Assembly (NCBI GenBank): GCA_905236275.1
Contig: CAJOPI010000141.1
Location: 1-10,650 of the forward strand
DNA: 10,650 bases
Direction of reading: 5' to 3'
From: an uncultured Lachnospiraceae bacterium
Lineage (GTDB): Bacteria > Bacillota > Clostridia > Lachnospirales > Lachnospiraceae
Below the pieces are notes generated by a model that saw only the letters and a list, made by a program, of their open reading frames with translations, ran no database searches and had not been told where the DNA came from. A program made the translations under genes and the position numbers. Position 1 is the stretch's first letter. Each line of letters begins with the position of its first letter. Below are positions 1 to 6,076 of this stretch, piece after piece.

Positions 1-875
1 ACTCGGACATGATGGCAGGGCTTCTTCTCTGCTTTGTACTGATAATATCTCTCACGATGCTGAGAGCGAAGGTTCAGTATGACGAGAAAGAGACACAGCT
101 TGCAGGTAAGGAAGAAGAGCTCAATATGCAGAGTGTCGAGCTTGTGAATCAGGAAAAGAAGCTTTCTCTACAGTCGGACGAGCTTGAAAAGCAGAAAAAC
201 AAGCTTATTGCCCAGGAAGAAAAGCTCATGAGCCAGGAAGAGACATTAAATGAGCAGAATGAGCTTTTAGGCGAGCTACAGGCACTCCTTGATGAGCAGG
301 AGGCGAAGCTCGAGGATATCATCGGTGTCAGGAGAGAGCTTATAGAAAAGCTGAAGACCGAGTTTGAGGATTCCGACCTTTCGGTTGCGATTGATGAGGA
401 GACAGGAGATATCACCTTTGATTCCAGTATCCTTTTTGATTACAACAAATCAACGCTTATAGATTCCGGTAAGGATTTTCTTTCGTCGTTCCTGCCGCGA
501 TATATTGATATCCTTCTGAGTGACGATTACAGGGATTATATTTCGGAGGTGGATATCGTTGGTCATACCGATACCGACGGAACTTACCTTTTCAACCTGA
601 ATCTTTCACAGGAGAGAGCCTATAATGTGGCTCAGTACTGTCTTTCCGAGGATAATGATATTCTTTCGGAAACGGAACTGAAGAAGCTGCAGGAAGTGCT
701 CACTACTGCCGGAAAGTCCTACAGCAATCCTGTCTACAACAGTGACGGCTCGGTAAATATGGAAGCTTCAAGACGTGTTGAGGTTTCTTTCCGACTGAAG
801 GATGAGGAAATGATCAAGGAAATGATAGAGATACTTAGTGCTTCGTCAGAGGAAAATACGGACGAAACAGATTAA
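1..875 (+). CDS. MotB/OmpA-like peptidoglycan-binding membrane protein, 5' end outside window
   Basis: The frame is already open at the left edge and reads S-D before the first Met (position 9). The string SDMMAGLLL fits the conserved start of the membrane segment in MotB/OmpA-type proteins, so the real start is upstream. Numbering from position 9, residues 3-18 form one hydrophobic segment. Residues 31-101 are a coiled coil with Leu at every seventh residue. Residues 135-265 are an OmpA-like domain, with GHTDTDG at 185-191, LSQERA around Arg203, and a C-terminal ASRRVEVSFR with Arg255/256. Such domains bind peptidoglycan, and the family usually works with a MotA/TolQ/ExbB-type proton-channel partner. 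That partner would be upstream and is not seen. The gene ends before a strong terminator and is not co-transcribed with the glycan genes. The domain assignment is secure; the role (anchor, stator or envelope factor) is not. Confidence 0.85.
   Translation, partial: SDMMAGLLLCFVLIISLTMLRAKVQYDEKETQLAGKEEELNMQSVELVNQEKKLSLQSDELEKQKNKLIAQEEKLMSQEETLNEQNELLGELQALLDEQEAKLEDIIGVRRELIEKLKTEFEDSDLSVAIDEETGDITFDSSILFDYNKSTLIDSGKDFLSSFLPRYIDILLSDDYRDYISEVDIVGHTDTDGTYLFNLNLSQERAYNVAQYCLSEDNDILSETELKKLQEVLTTAGKSYSNPVYNSDGSVNMEASRRVEVSFRLKDEEMIKEMIEILSASSEENTDETD
99..311 (+). repeat. 21-bp degenerate tandem repeat encoding a leucine-heptad coiled coil
   Basis: Eleven leucines fall at exact seven-residue intervals (residues 31 to 101, numbering from position 9). 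Gln sits at the +3 place in most heptads (41, 48, 55, 62, 69, 76, 83, 97). At DNA level the units approximate CTTnnnnnnCAGGAAnAnAAG, a 21-bp period. The regularity suggests the coil grew by duplication of one heptad. Confidence 0.8.
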
Positions 876-907
876 GGAACTGTAGATAAATGCAATAAAG
901 ATTTAAG

Positions 908-955
908 AGCCCTCTTGGACTGCATCGGGATGCAGATTCAAAGAGGGCTTTTTTT
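908..955 (+). terminator. Rho-independent terminator after the MotB/OmpA-like gene
   Basis: AGCCCTCTT (908-916) pairs with AAGAGGGCT (941-949), followed by a T run to 955. Inside it, CTGCAT (920-925) and ATGCAG (930-935) form a second helix around a CGGG loop. It lies 33 bases after the stop codon and separates this gene from the glycan block. Confidence 0.9.
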
Positions 956-990
956 AGTCTGGACTTCGTGCTATACTTCCAAGAGGAAGT
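949..990 (+). promoter_or_regulatory. Weak candidate promoter and small dyad before the glycan genes
   Basis: Only 79 bases separate the terminator from the first glycosyltransferase start, so a promoter is expected here. TATACT (972-977) could be a -10 box, but 17 bases upstream there is only the T run as a -35. An ACTTCC/GGAAGT dyad with a 4-base loop (975-990) overlaps it and could be an operator or a leader hairpin. This is inference only. Confidence 0.25.
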
Positions 991-1034
991 GAATTGAAGA
1001 AGAAAGATTGGAAAGGAATCTTAAAGGGAGTTAT

Positions 1035-2138
1035 ATGAAGCCGGCAATAGTGGTAGTTGCATACAACAGGGATGATGCGCTGGAGAGGATACTTAAGTCG
1101 CTTGATTCTGCTGTGTATGAGGATAATAATATAGAGCTTGTAATAAGCATAGATTACAGTCAGAATAAAAAAGTACGGAAGGCAGCGGAGGATTTTCACT
1201 GGAGATTTGGTGAGAAAAGAATAGTCGTACATGCGGACAGAATGGGCTTGAAGAAGCATATTATAGAATGCGGTGGTTATGCGAAGGAATACGGCAGCAT
1301 AATAATGCTTGAAGATGACCTTTATGTGTCACCGGACTTTTATAATTTTGCATCAAAAGCACTTGAATTTTCGTCAAAATATCCCGAAATCGGTGGAGTG
1401 TCGCTTTACAGCCACCGTTTCAATGTATTTGCGAGACTGCCCTTTGAGCCTGTAAATGACGGCTTCGACAATTGGTATTTCCAGTTCGCGTCAAGCTGGG
1501 GGCAGGCGTGGACGGCTGAGCAGTGGACCGGATTTTCGGAATGGCTCGAAGTAAATGACGGTAAAGATATCAGCGGAAACGGGCTTCCCTCAAACGTGGC
1601 GGAATGGGGAGAAAGTTCGTGGCTTAAGTATGCCATAAAATATCTGATAGAGAAGGATAAATATTTCCTCTATCCGAGGGTTTCCTACACGACAAATTTC
1701 GCAGATGCGGGAGAACATGCAAGCCATGCGGTAACTGACCTGCAGGTTCCGCTTGAATTCGGGCACAGGGAGAATTTTAATTTCAGCAGGGTCGGTGAGG
1801 CAAGGGCTGTTTATGATGCTTATTTTGAAAATACTTTGCTGCCCTATGAGTCTGATTTATATGGGATAAAATACAGGGACGGACAGGTCAGGATGAGATA
1901 TCTTCTGAGCACCGACAATCTGCCCTTTCAGCTTGTGCAGAGCTATGGTCTTCTACTGAAACCCATGGATGCCAATATTTTTGAAAAAATGGAGGGCAGG
2001 GAGATAAAAGTCTATGACCTTAGCCTGAAGGCGAAAGAAGCAAAGGCGGATAAGGGTCTTAGGGAAAATTATTTCTATCCGGGAATGAACAGAAAAAAAA
2101 TTATTGATTTGGTGTCATACAGGTTAAGGAAGCGATGA
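1035..2138 (+). CDS. GT-A fold glycosyltransferase (family 2 / GNT-I-like)
   Basis: Predicted cytoplasmic nucleotide-sugar transferase of about 367 residues. The N-terminus (PAIVVVAYNRDD, residues 3-14) is the first strand and loop of a GT-A domain. LEDD at 92-95 is the metal-binding acidic motif, followed by LYVSPDFY. The spacing and the later aromatic stretch (NWYFQFASSWGQAW) resemble the GNT-I-like subgroup more than ordinary family 2 enzymes. I chose the ATG at 1035 because AAAGGGAG lies just upstream; the frame opens earlier at a TTG (1008) without a good SD. The stop overlaps the start of the next gene by 4 bases (ATGA), implying translational coupling with the ABC flippase. Donor and acceptor sugars cannot be read from the sequence. 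The basic C-terminus (RKKIIDLVSYRLRKR) may sit at the membrane. Confidence 0.85.
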   Translation: MKPAIVVVAYNRDDALERILKSLDSAVYEDNNIELVISIDYSQNKKVRKAAEDFHWRFGEKRIVVHADRMGLKKHIIECGGYAKEYGSIIMLEDDLYVSPDFYNFASKALEFSSKYPEIGGVSLYSHRFNVFARLPFEPVNDGFDNWYFQFASSWGQAWTAEQWTGFSEWLEVNDGKDISGNGLPSNVAEWGESSWLKYAIKYLIEKDKYFLYPRVSYTTNFADAGEHASHAVTDLQVPLEFGHRENFNFSRVGEARAVYDAYFENTLLPYESDLYGIKYRDGQVRMRYLLSTDNLPFQLVQSYGLLLKPMDANIFEKMEGREIKVYDLSLKAKEAKADKGLRENYFYPGMNRKKIIDLVSYRLRKR

Positions 2139-3907
2139 AGGATATCTTAAATAAATTAGGCTACATTTTTGACAAAAAGCAGAAAAGAAGTATGTTTTTT
2201 CTGCTAATTGCGATATTTCTGGGAGCGGCAGCGGAGCTTGTCGGTGTTTCGCTGATCATGCCTCTTATCCAGCTTATCTCCATGCCGGAGGTCGTGGAGG
2301 AAAATCCGCTTATCTCGACGGTTTATAAAACTCTTAAGATGCAGTCGGTGACGGATTTTTTCATTTTTCTGGTGATAGTGATAATTATCATATATTTCCT
2401 GAAAAATATCTATATGTCGGTGATGTATTACGCCCAGTACAGCTTTATTTATAAAAACCAGCTTAAATGTGCGGGGCGGCTTATAGACTGTTACTTAAAA
2501 AAACCCTATACTTATCACCTCGACCATAATACCTCCGAGATGATAAGAAATATAATGCTCGATACGGACAGGCTTTTCCAGTTGATCTTATCTGTCCTTA
2601 ACGTGGCATCGGAAGGGCTTTTGTCGCTGCTTCTGATGACTTATCTTCTCGTGAGCGACCCGATAATGTCGATTGCGGTGGCACTCATACTTGGGATATG
2701 CGTCGGGGCTTTCAGACTTTTTACGAAAAGGAAGACGCATTCCTACGGATTGCAGAACCAGAAGTACGACGGGGAAATGCATAAGTCGATAAATCAGGCG
2801 CTTGGCGCGGTTAAGGATATAAAAATCCTTCACAGGGAGAAATATTTTGTGAACCGCTTTGTGAGCTGCGGTGAGAAGAAAATGACCGCACTCATTATGA
2901 ACAATTTCTTCGGAACGGTTCCGAAATACCTCATAGAAACCGTCTGCGTTGCGGGAATCATGGGAGTTCTCATATTCAAGCTGAAAAACGGAACGAACTT
3001 AAACTCGATACTTCCGCAGCTTGCGGCATTTGCAGTTGCGGCATTCAAGCTTTTGCCGTCTGTCGGGAAAATCAGTAATTATCTCAATGGTATAACCTTC
3101 CTGCGTCCGTCTATCGACCTTATTTATCATGACCTCAAGGAAACTGAGGATATGGTAGGGGTAGAGTTTAAGGATAAGGACTCGGAGGTTGGCGTCAAGA
3201 CGAACGAAAATCAGATTTCCATTCAGCATTTGTCCTACCGCTATCCGAATACGGACGAGGATGTACTGAAGGATGTCAGCTTCAAAATCCAACTCGGAAG
3301 CTCGATAGGACTTATCGGGCAGAGCGGTTCGGGAAAGTCAACGATGGCGGATGTTATTTTAGGCATACTTTTCCCTAAAGAGGGTTATGTGCGCTACGGC
3401 AGACTGAATGTGCATGAAAACCCCATTCGTTGGTCGAAGAAGCTCGCCTACATTCCGCAGGCAATTTATTTGGCAGACGAAAGCATCAGAAGAAATGTCG
3501 CATTCGGAATAGACGATGCTGACATAGATGAGGATAAGGTTTGGGCGGCACTTGAAGAGGCGCAGCTGAGTGAATTTGTCCGCTCGCTTCCCGAAGGACT
3601 TGATACGGAAGTCGGAGAGCGCGGAGTCAGACTGTCGGGCGGCCAGCGCCAGAGAATCGGCATTGCAAGAGCCCTCTACGGAAATCCTGAAATACTCGTT
3701 CTCGACGAGGCAACCAGCGCACTTGATAACGAAACGGAAAAAGCGGTAATGGAAGCAATCGAGCGACTCCATGGAAAAAAGACCCTTATAATAATTGCCC
3801 ATCGCCTGACAACGATAAAAAACTGTGAATATGTTTATCGCGTAGAAGATGGAAGAATATCGCCGGTCGATATAGACTCGATTGTCGAAGCTGCAAATAG
3901 CAAATAG
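2135..3907 (+). CDS. ABC exporter with fused permease and ATPase, PglK-like glycan flippase candidate
   Basis: A 590-residue half-transporter, presumably a homodimer in the cytoplasmic membrane. The N-terminal half has several hydrophobic segments (roughly residues 20-48, 74-95, 155-195 and 260-310), as in type I exporters. The ATPase is complete: Walker A GQSGSGKST at 395-403, Q-loop Gln442, signature LSGGQRQR from 500, Walker B ILVLDEATSALD with Asp524/Glu525, and switch His556. Overall layout and length resemble PglK/WlaB-type flippases that move lipid-linked oligosaccharides across the membrane. The position between glycosyltransferase genes supports that role, but drug, lipid or peptide export cannot be excluded from sequence alone. 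It overlaps the upstream gene by ATGA, with AAGGA just before the start. The stop codon lies inside a 7-bp tandem repeat. Confidence 0.88.
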   Translation: MKDILNKLGYIFDKKQKRSMFFLLIAIFLGAAAELVGVSLIMPLIQLISMPEVVEENPLISTVYKTLKMQSVTDFFIFLVIVIIIIYFLKNIYMSVMYYAQYSFIYKNQLKCAGRLIDCYLKKPYTYHLDHNTSEMIRNIMLDTDRLFQLILSVLNVASEGLLSLLLMTYLLVSDPIMSIAVALILGICVGAFRLFTKRKTHSYGLQNQKYDGEMHKSINQALGAVKDIKILHREKYFVNRFVSCGEKKMTALIMNNFFGTVPKYLIETVCVAGIMGVLIFKLKNGTNLNSILPQLAAFAVAAFKLLPSVGKISNYLNGITFLRPSIDLIYHDLKETEDMVGVEFKDKDSEVGVKTNENQISIQHLSYRYPNTDEDVLKDVSFKIQLGSSIGLIGQSGSGKSTMADVILGILFPKEGYVRYGRLNVHENPIRWSKKLAYIPQAIYLADESIRRNVAFGIDDADIDEDKVWAALEEAQLSEFVRSLPEGLDTEVGERGVRLSGGQRQRIGIARALYGNPEILVLDEATSALDNETEKAVMEAIERLHGKKTLIIIAHRLTTIKNCEYVYRVEDGRISPVDIDSIVEAANSK

Positions 3908-3921
3908 CAAATAGCCAATAG
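3894..3921 (+). repeat. 7-bp tandem repeat CAAATAG, four units, carrying stop codons in all three frames
   Basis: Three exact CAAATAG units (3894-3914) are followed by CCAATAG (3915-3921). Because 7 is not a multiple of 3, successive TAG triplets (3898, 3905, 3912, 3919) fall in different frames, and all three forward frames are closed. The TAG at 3905 is the stop of the ABC gene. The repeat abuts the 86-bp palindrome. Confidence 0.85.
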
Positions 3922-3922
3922 G

Positions 3923-4008
3923 TACGTAAAGCATATTGAAAACACTTTTTGACCGCGCTTAAAAAACGATTTGCGCGGCAAAAAGTTTTTTCAAATATGC
4001 TTTACGTA
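3923..4008. repeat. 86-bp nearly perfect palindrome, 34-bp stem
   Basis: 3923-3958 pairs with 3973-4008: TACGTAAAGCATATT against AATATGCTTTACGTA with one bulged A (3995), then GAAAA/TTTTC, one mismatch (3943/3987), eight pairs, a bulged A (3952), and CCGCGC/GCGCGG at the top. The loop is 14 bases (3959-3972). That gives 34 pairs with one mismatch and two single-base bulges. No T run follows, so it is not a normal intrinsic terminator. It lies between the two gene pairs of the glycan block. It could be a REP/MITE-like element or a strong RNA hairpin that affects mRNA stability or relative expression. Confidence 0.85.
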
Positions 4009-4047
4009 ACAGGAAGCAACATAGCTTACAGTAATGAGGTATTATTT

Positions 4048-4971
4048 ATGAAACCAAAGCTTTCAGTAGTTTTAATTGCATATAACCATGAACCCTTTAT
4101 TCGAAAAGCACTTGACGGAATACTTATGCAGAAAGTAGATTTCCCATACGAGATAGTTGTCGGGGAAGACTGCTCCACAGACCATACAAGAGATATTTTA
4201 AGAGAGTACGCTGAGAAATTTCCGGGGCGTTTCAGATTGCTTTTCAGAGAAAAAAACTTAGGCAGACCTACACTCAACGTCTACCTGACATCAATGGAGT
4301 GTCGGGGAAAATACCTTGCCTATCTTGAAGGTGATGACTACTGGACGGATGAAAACAAGCTGCAGAAACAGGTGGACTTTCTTGATGCACACCCTGAATA
4401 CATGGGAACCACACATTCCTTCAGGCTTATCGGAGAGCATGACGAACCGGTAGAAGATGCCGATAAGACAAGACTCTATAACTGGAGCGGAGATTACAGC
4501 TTCGCGGACTGGCAGAAGGCGGGGGCGTGGCCCGGACAGACCGCTTCAAACGTATGCAGGAATTTTTATAAAAACGGAAAGCTCGACTACTCGATACTTT
4601 ACAGGGCACATGATTTTATCGATGATGGCGTGATATTTACCTTCATGCTTTTGCAGGGTAAAATATACCGCTTTGATGAGGTCATGGCAGCTCACAGAGT
4701 TATAAAGAAAAGCGGCGGCGGCAGCTGGACCTCGCTTAAAATGAGAAGAAACTACCTGATAGAAGAGTGTGAGCTTAAGCTTACAATGATGCAGTGGGTT
4801 GAGGAAAATGCCGGACTTACGGCAGATGCCTTCAGACGCGCAAAGGGCGAATTAAAGACGGCTGTGAGCTGTTATTTAAAGCACCCGTCCGCAAAGAGCT
4901 GGAGACTTTTTAAGAGGGCGGTCGGATATTATGTCTTTCATTTAAGGCTCGGAAAGGTAAGGCGCAGATGA
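4048..4971 (+). CDS. Family 2 glycosyltransferase
   Basis: A 307-residue predicted cytoplasmic glycosyltransferase of GT-A fold. LSVVLIAYNHEPFI (5-18) is the N-terminal nucleotide-binding strand and loop. GEDCSTDHT (39-47) is the usual DxS/T-D region. LEGDDYW (93-99) carries the metal-binding DxD-type motif and is typical of family 2 enzymes of surface polysaccharide loci. ATG 4048 is preferred because GAGGT lies 7 bases upstream and homology-like sequence begins at MKPKLSVV. The frame stays open back to a TTG at 3949, but that would be inside the palindrome and has no SD. It ends in a 4-base ATGA overlap with the family 11 gene, so the two are probably translated together. The sugar transferred is not predictable. 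Confidence 0.9.
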   Translation: MKPKLSVVLIAYNHEPFIRKALDGILMQKVDFPYEIVVGEDCSTDHTRDILREYAEKFPGRFRLLFREKNLGRPTLNVYLTSMECRGKYLAYLEGDDYWTDENKLQKQVDFLDAHPEYMGTTHSFRLIGEHDEPVEDADKTRLYNWSGDYSFADWQKAGAWPGQTASNVCRNFYKNGKLDYSILYRAHDFIDDGVIFTFMLLQGKIYRFDEVMAAHRVIKKSGGGSWTSLKMRRNYLIEECELKLTMMQWVEENAGLTADAFRRAKGELKTAVSCYLKHPSAKSWRLFKRAVGYYVFHLRLGKVRRR

Positions 4972-5894
4972 TAGTTCTGAGGTTTACCAGCGGTCTGGGT
5001 AACCAGATGTTTCAGTATTCCTTTTATAAATATCTCAAAAGACGCTATCCTGATGCAGCGATAAAAGCTGATCTGGGCTGGTATGAGTGGAACAATGCAC
5101 ATCAGGGATTCGAACTTGAAAGGATTTTCGGGCGTTCCGACAATCCTGATTTTATACTGGATAAGGCAAGTCATTTCGAGACCTGGAAGGCTTCCGGGGT
5201 TCTGCCGCAGACAAGTGAAGGGATACGCTATATCAACAGGATAACGAGACTTTTTGCCGGAAGACATTTTGAGAAGCAGTTACTTTCAGAGACCGGAAGG
5301 GAAGATGAAAATATCCTGAAGGAAAAGGTTGATAATCTCGATACGTCGAAAAATACTTATATAACGGGCTATTTTCTGAAGGAAGATTATTATCTGGATT
5401 ACTTAAGCGAGCTCAGGCGCTGCTTTAAGTTTGACCTTAAGAATATCGGTGAGGAAAATGATGCTTATTTAAGGGAGATTGCGTCGTGCAGTTCGATTTC
5501 GGTTCATGTGCGGAGAGGCGATTATCTCACCAGCGGCAAGGCGCAGGGATTCTTAAGTCTTGACCTTGATTATTATAAAAGAGCAGTCGAACTTATCAGG
5601 GAAAAAGTGGAGAATCCGGTATTTTTCCTTTTCTCCGATGATGAGGAATTTATCAGACAGGAATTTAGCTGGATAGAAGACGTGAGGATCGTCAGCGGAA
5701 ATGTTGACGACAGGAGCTATATCGATATGCTCCTTATGAGCAAATGCCGCCACAACATAACGGCAAATTCGACTTTCTCCGAATGGGCGGGGCTCCTGAA
5801 CGACAACGAAAATGCTATTGTAATTTATCCGAAAAAATATATGACCGACAAAGACAGTGATATCAAGCATATCGAAGGCTGGTTTAGATTATAA
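4968..5894 (+). CDS. Family 11 glycosyltransferase, probable alpha-1,2-fucosyltransferase
   Basis: 308 residues, close to the usual length of bacterial GT11 enzymes, which move fucose from GDP-fucose to a terminal sugar, commonly in alpha-1,2 linkage to galactose. The diagnostic N-terminus GLGNQMFQYSFYKYL starts at residue 9. The HVRRGDY motif (180-186) binds the GDP donor. FLFSDDEEF and the late NITANSTFSEWAGLL (about 260-275) are also family hallmarks. No membrane segment or signal peptide is seen, so it acts in the cytoplasm on a lipid-linked or nucleotide-linked acceptor. It overlaps the preceding glycosyltransferase by ATGA and is the last gene of the glycan block. Family membership is confident. 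The exact linkage is inference, since some GT11 members differ. Confidence 0.9.
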   Translation: MIVLRFTSGLGNQMFQYSFYKYLKRRYPDAAIKADLGWYEWNNAHQGFELERIFGRSDNPDFILDKASHFETWKASGVLPQTSEGIRYINRITRLFAGRHFEKQLLSETGREDENILKEKVDNLDTSKNTYITGYFLKEDYYLDYLSELRRCFKFDLKNIGEENDAYLREIASCSSISVHVRRGDYLTSGKAQGFLSLDLDYYKRAVELIREKVENPVFFLFSDDEEFIRQEFSWIEDVRIVSGNVDDRSYIDMLLMSKCRHNITANSTFSEWAGLLNDNENAIVIYPKKYMTDKDSDIKHIEGWFRL

Positions 5895-5896
5895 GG

Positions 5897-5935
5897 GTGA
5901 AGTGTGAAAATTTTTTGGTGAATTTTACTCTTCAC
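5897..5935. other. AT-rich imperfect hairpin after the fucosyltransferase gene
   Basis: GTGAAG (5897-5902) pairs with CTTCAC (5930-5935), and AAAATT (5907-5912) with AATTTT (5921-5926), with a T-T mismatch and one bulge. It starts two bases after the stop codon, has no following T run, and overlaps the proposed nrdD -35 box. It may protect the 3' end of the glycan mRNA or act as an operator; it may also be chance in AT-rich DNA. Confidence 0.35.
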
Positions 5936-5959
5936 AAAACACAAGATAAGGTATATTAT
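5931..5959 (+). promoter_or_regulatory. Predicted sigma-A promoter for nrdDG
   Basis: TTCACA (5931-5936) and TATTAT (5954-5959) are separated by 17 bases, each one base from consensus. Transcription would start near 5966, inside the first NrdR-like box, giving a leader of about 110 nt before nrdD. Confidence 0.6.
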
Positions 5960-5960
5960 A

Positions 5961-5976
5961 TTACTATATTTAGTGA
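5961..5976 (+). promoter_or_regulatory. NrdR-box-like site 1
   Basis: TTACTATATTTAGTGA matches about 12 of 16 positions of the NrdR consensus as I recall it (aCaCwAtATaTwGtgt). It sits over the predicted transcription start, where repressor binding would block initiation. NrdR is the ATP-cone repressor of ribonucleotide reductase genes. Confidence 0.65.
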
Positions 5977-5992
5977 ATAAGAAATACAAAAA

Positions 5993-6008
5993 ACACAATA
6001 TTTAGTAA
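5993..6008 (+). promoter_or_regulatory. NrdR-box-like site 2
   Basis: ACACAATATTTAGTAA matches about 13 of 16 positions of the recalled consensus and shares ATATTTAGT with site 1 exactly 32 bp downstream. That is about three helical turns with a 16-bp gap, the known arrangement of paired NrdR boxes. The pair sits directly upstream of nrdD, which strengthens both calls. Confidence 0.68.
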
Positions 6009-6033
6009 AACCCGGCTTTTAAGTCGGGTTTTT
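6007..6033 (+). terminator. Intrinsic terminator or attenuator in the nrdD leader
   Basis: AAAACCCGGC (6007-6016) pairs with GTCGGGTTTT (6023-6032) through a TTTTAA loop, with one G-U pair, and ends in five T. It could end read-through from the glycan genes. However, it lies downstream of the only good nrdD promoter, so nrdDG transcripts must cross it. AAACCC of the left arm can alternatively pair with GGGTTT at 6053-6058 next to the SD. Confidence 0.75.
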
Positions 6034-6047
6034 GCGCGAAATAACTT

Positions 6048-6076
6048 AAGGAGGGTTTCCGGAAGACGACCGGAAA
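6048..6076 (+). promoter_or_regulatory. Strong SD followed by a hairpin spacer before the nrdD start
   Basis: AAGGAGGG (6048-6055) is the best SD in the window but lies 21 bases from ATG 6077. The whole gap is a perfect hairpin: TTTCCGG (6056-6062), loop AAGACGA, CCGGAAA (6070-6076). When folded, it leaves 9 bases (6077-6085) before the in-frame ATG 6086, a normal spacing. Hairpin-bridged SD sites are known, for example in phage T4 genes. Confidence 0.7.

Noticed and set aside
1..875. Zorya defence component ZorB
   Set aside because: The MotB-like fold fits loosely, but in Zorya the effector genes normally follow zorAB, and here a terminator and glycan genes follow. The upstream side is unseen, so it is not excluded, only unsupported.
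1008..1034. Earlier TTG start for the first glycosyltransferase
   Set aside because: It adds nine residues with no family resemblance, whereas ATG 1035 has a well-placed AAAGGGAG.
3359..3934. Long minus-strand frame opposite the ABC ATPase domain
   Set aside because: It lies entirely opposite a strongly conserved coding region, with no plausible domain or ribosome site.
3923..4008. Integron attC site (imperfect palindrome with bulged bases)
   Set aside because: The ends do not match the RYYYAAC/GTTRRRY core sites, and no integrase or cassette-like genes are present.
3923..4008. Intrinsic terminator between the ABC gene and the next glycosyltransferase
   Set aside because: The stem is very long and is followed by AACAGGAAGC rather than a T run.
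3917..4013. AATAGG / AACAGG flanks of the palindrome as a target-site duplication
   Set aside because: Six bases with a mismatch, partly overlapping the repeat and the stem end, is too weak to call.
3949..4047. Earlier TTG start for the family 2 glycosyltransferase
   Set aside because: It would begin inside the palindrome without an SD; ATG 4048 has GAGGT at normal spacing and begins at the conserved strand.
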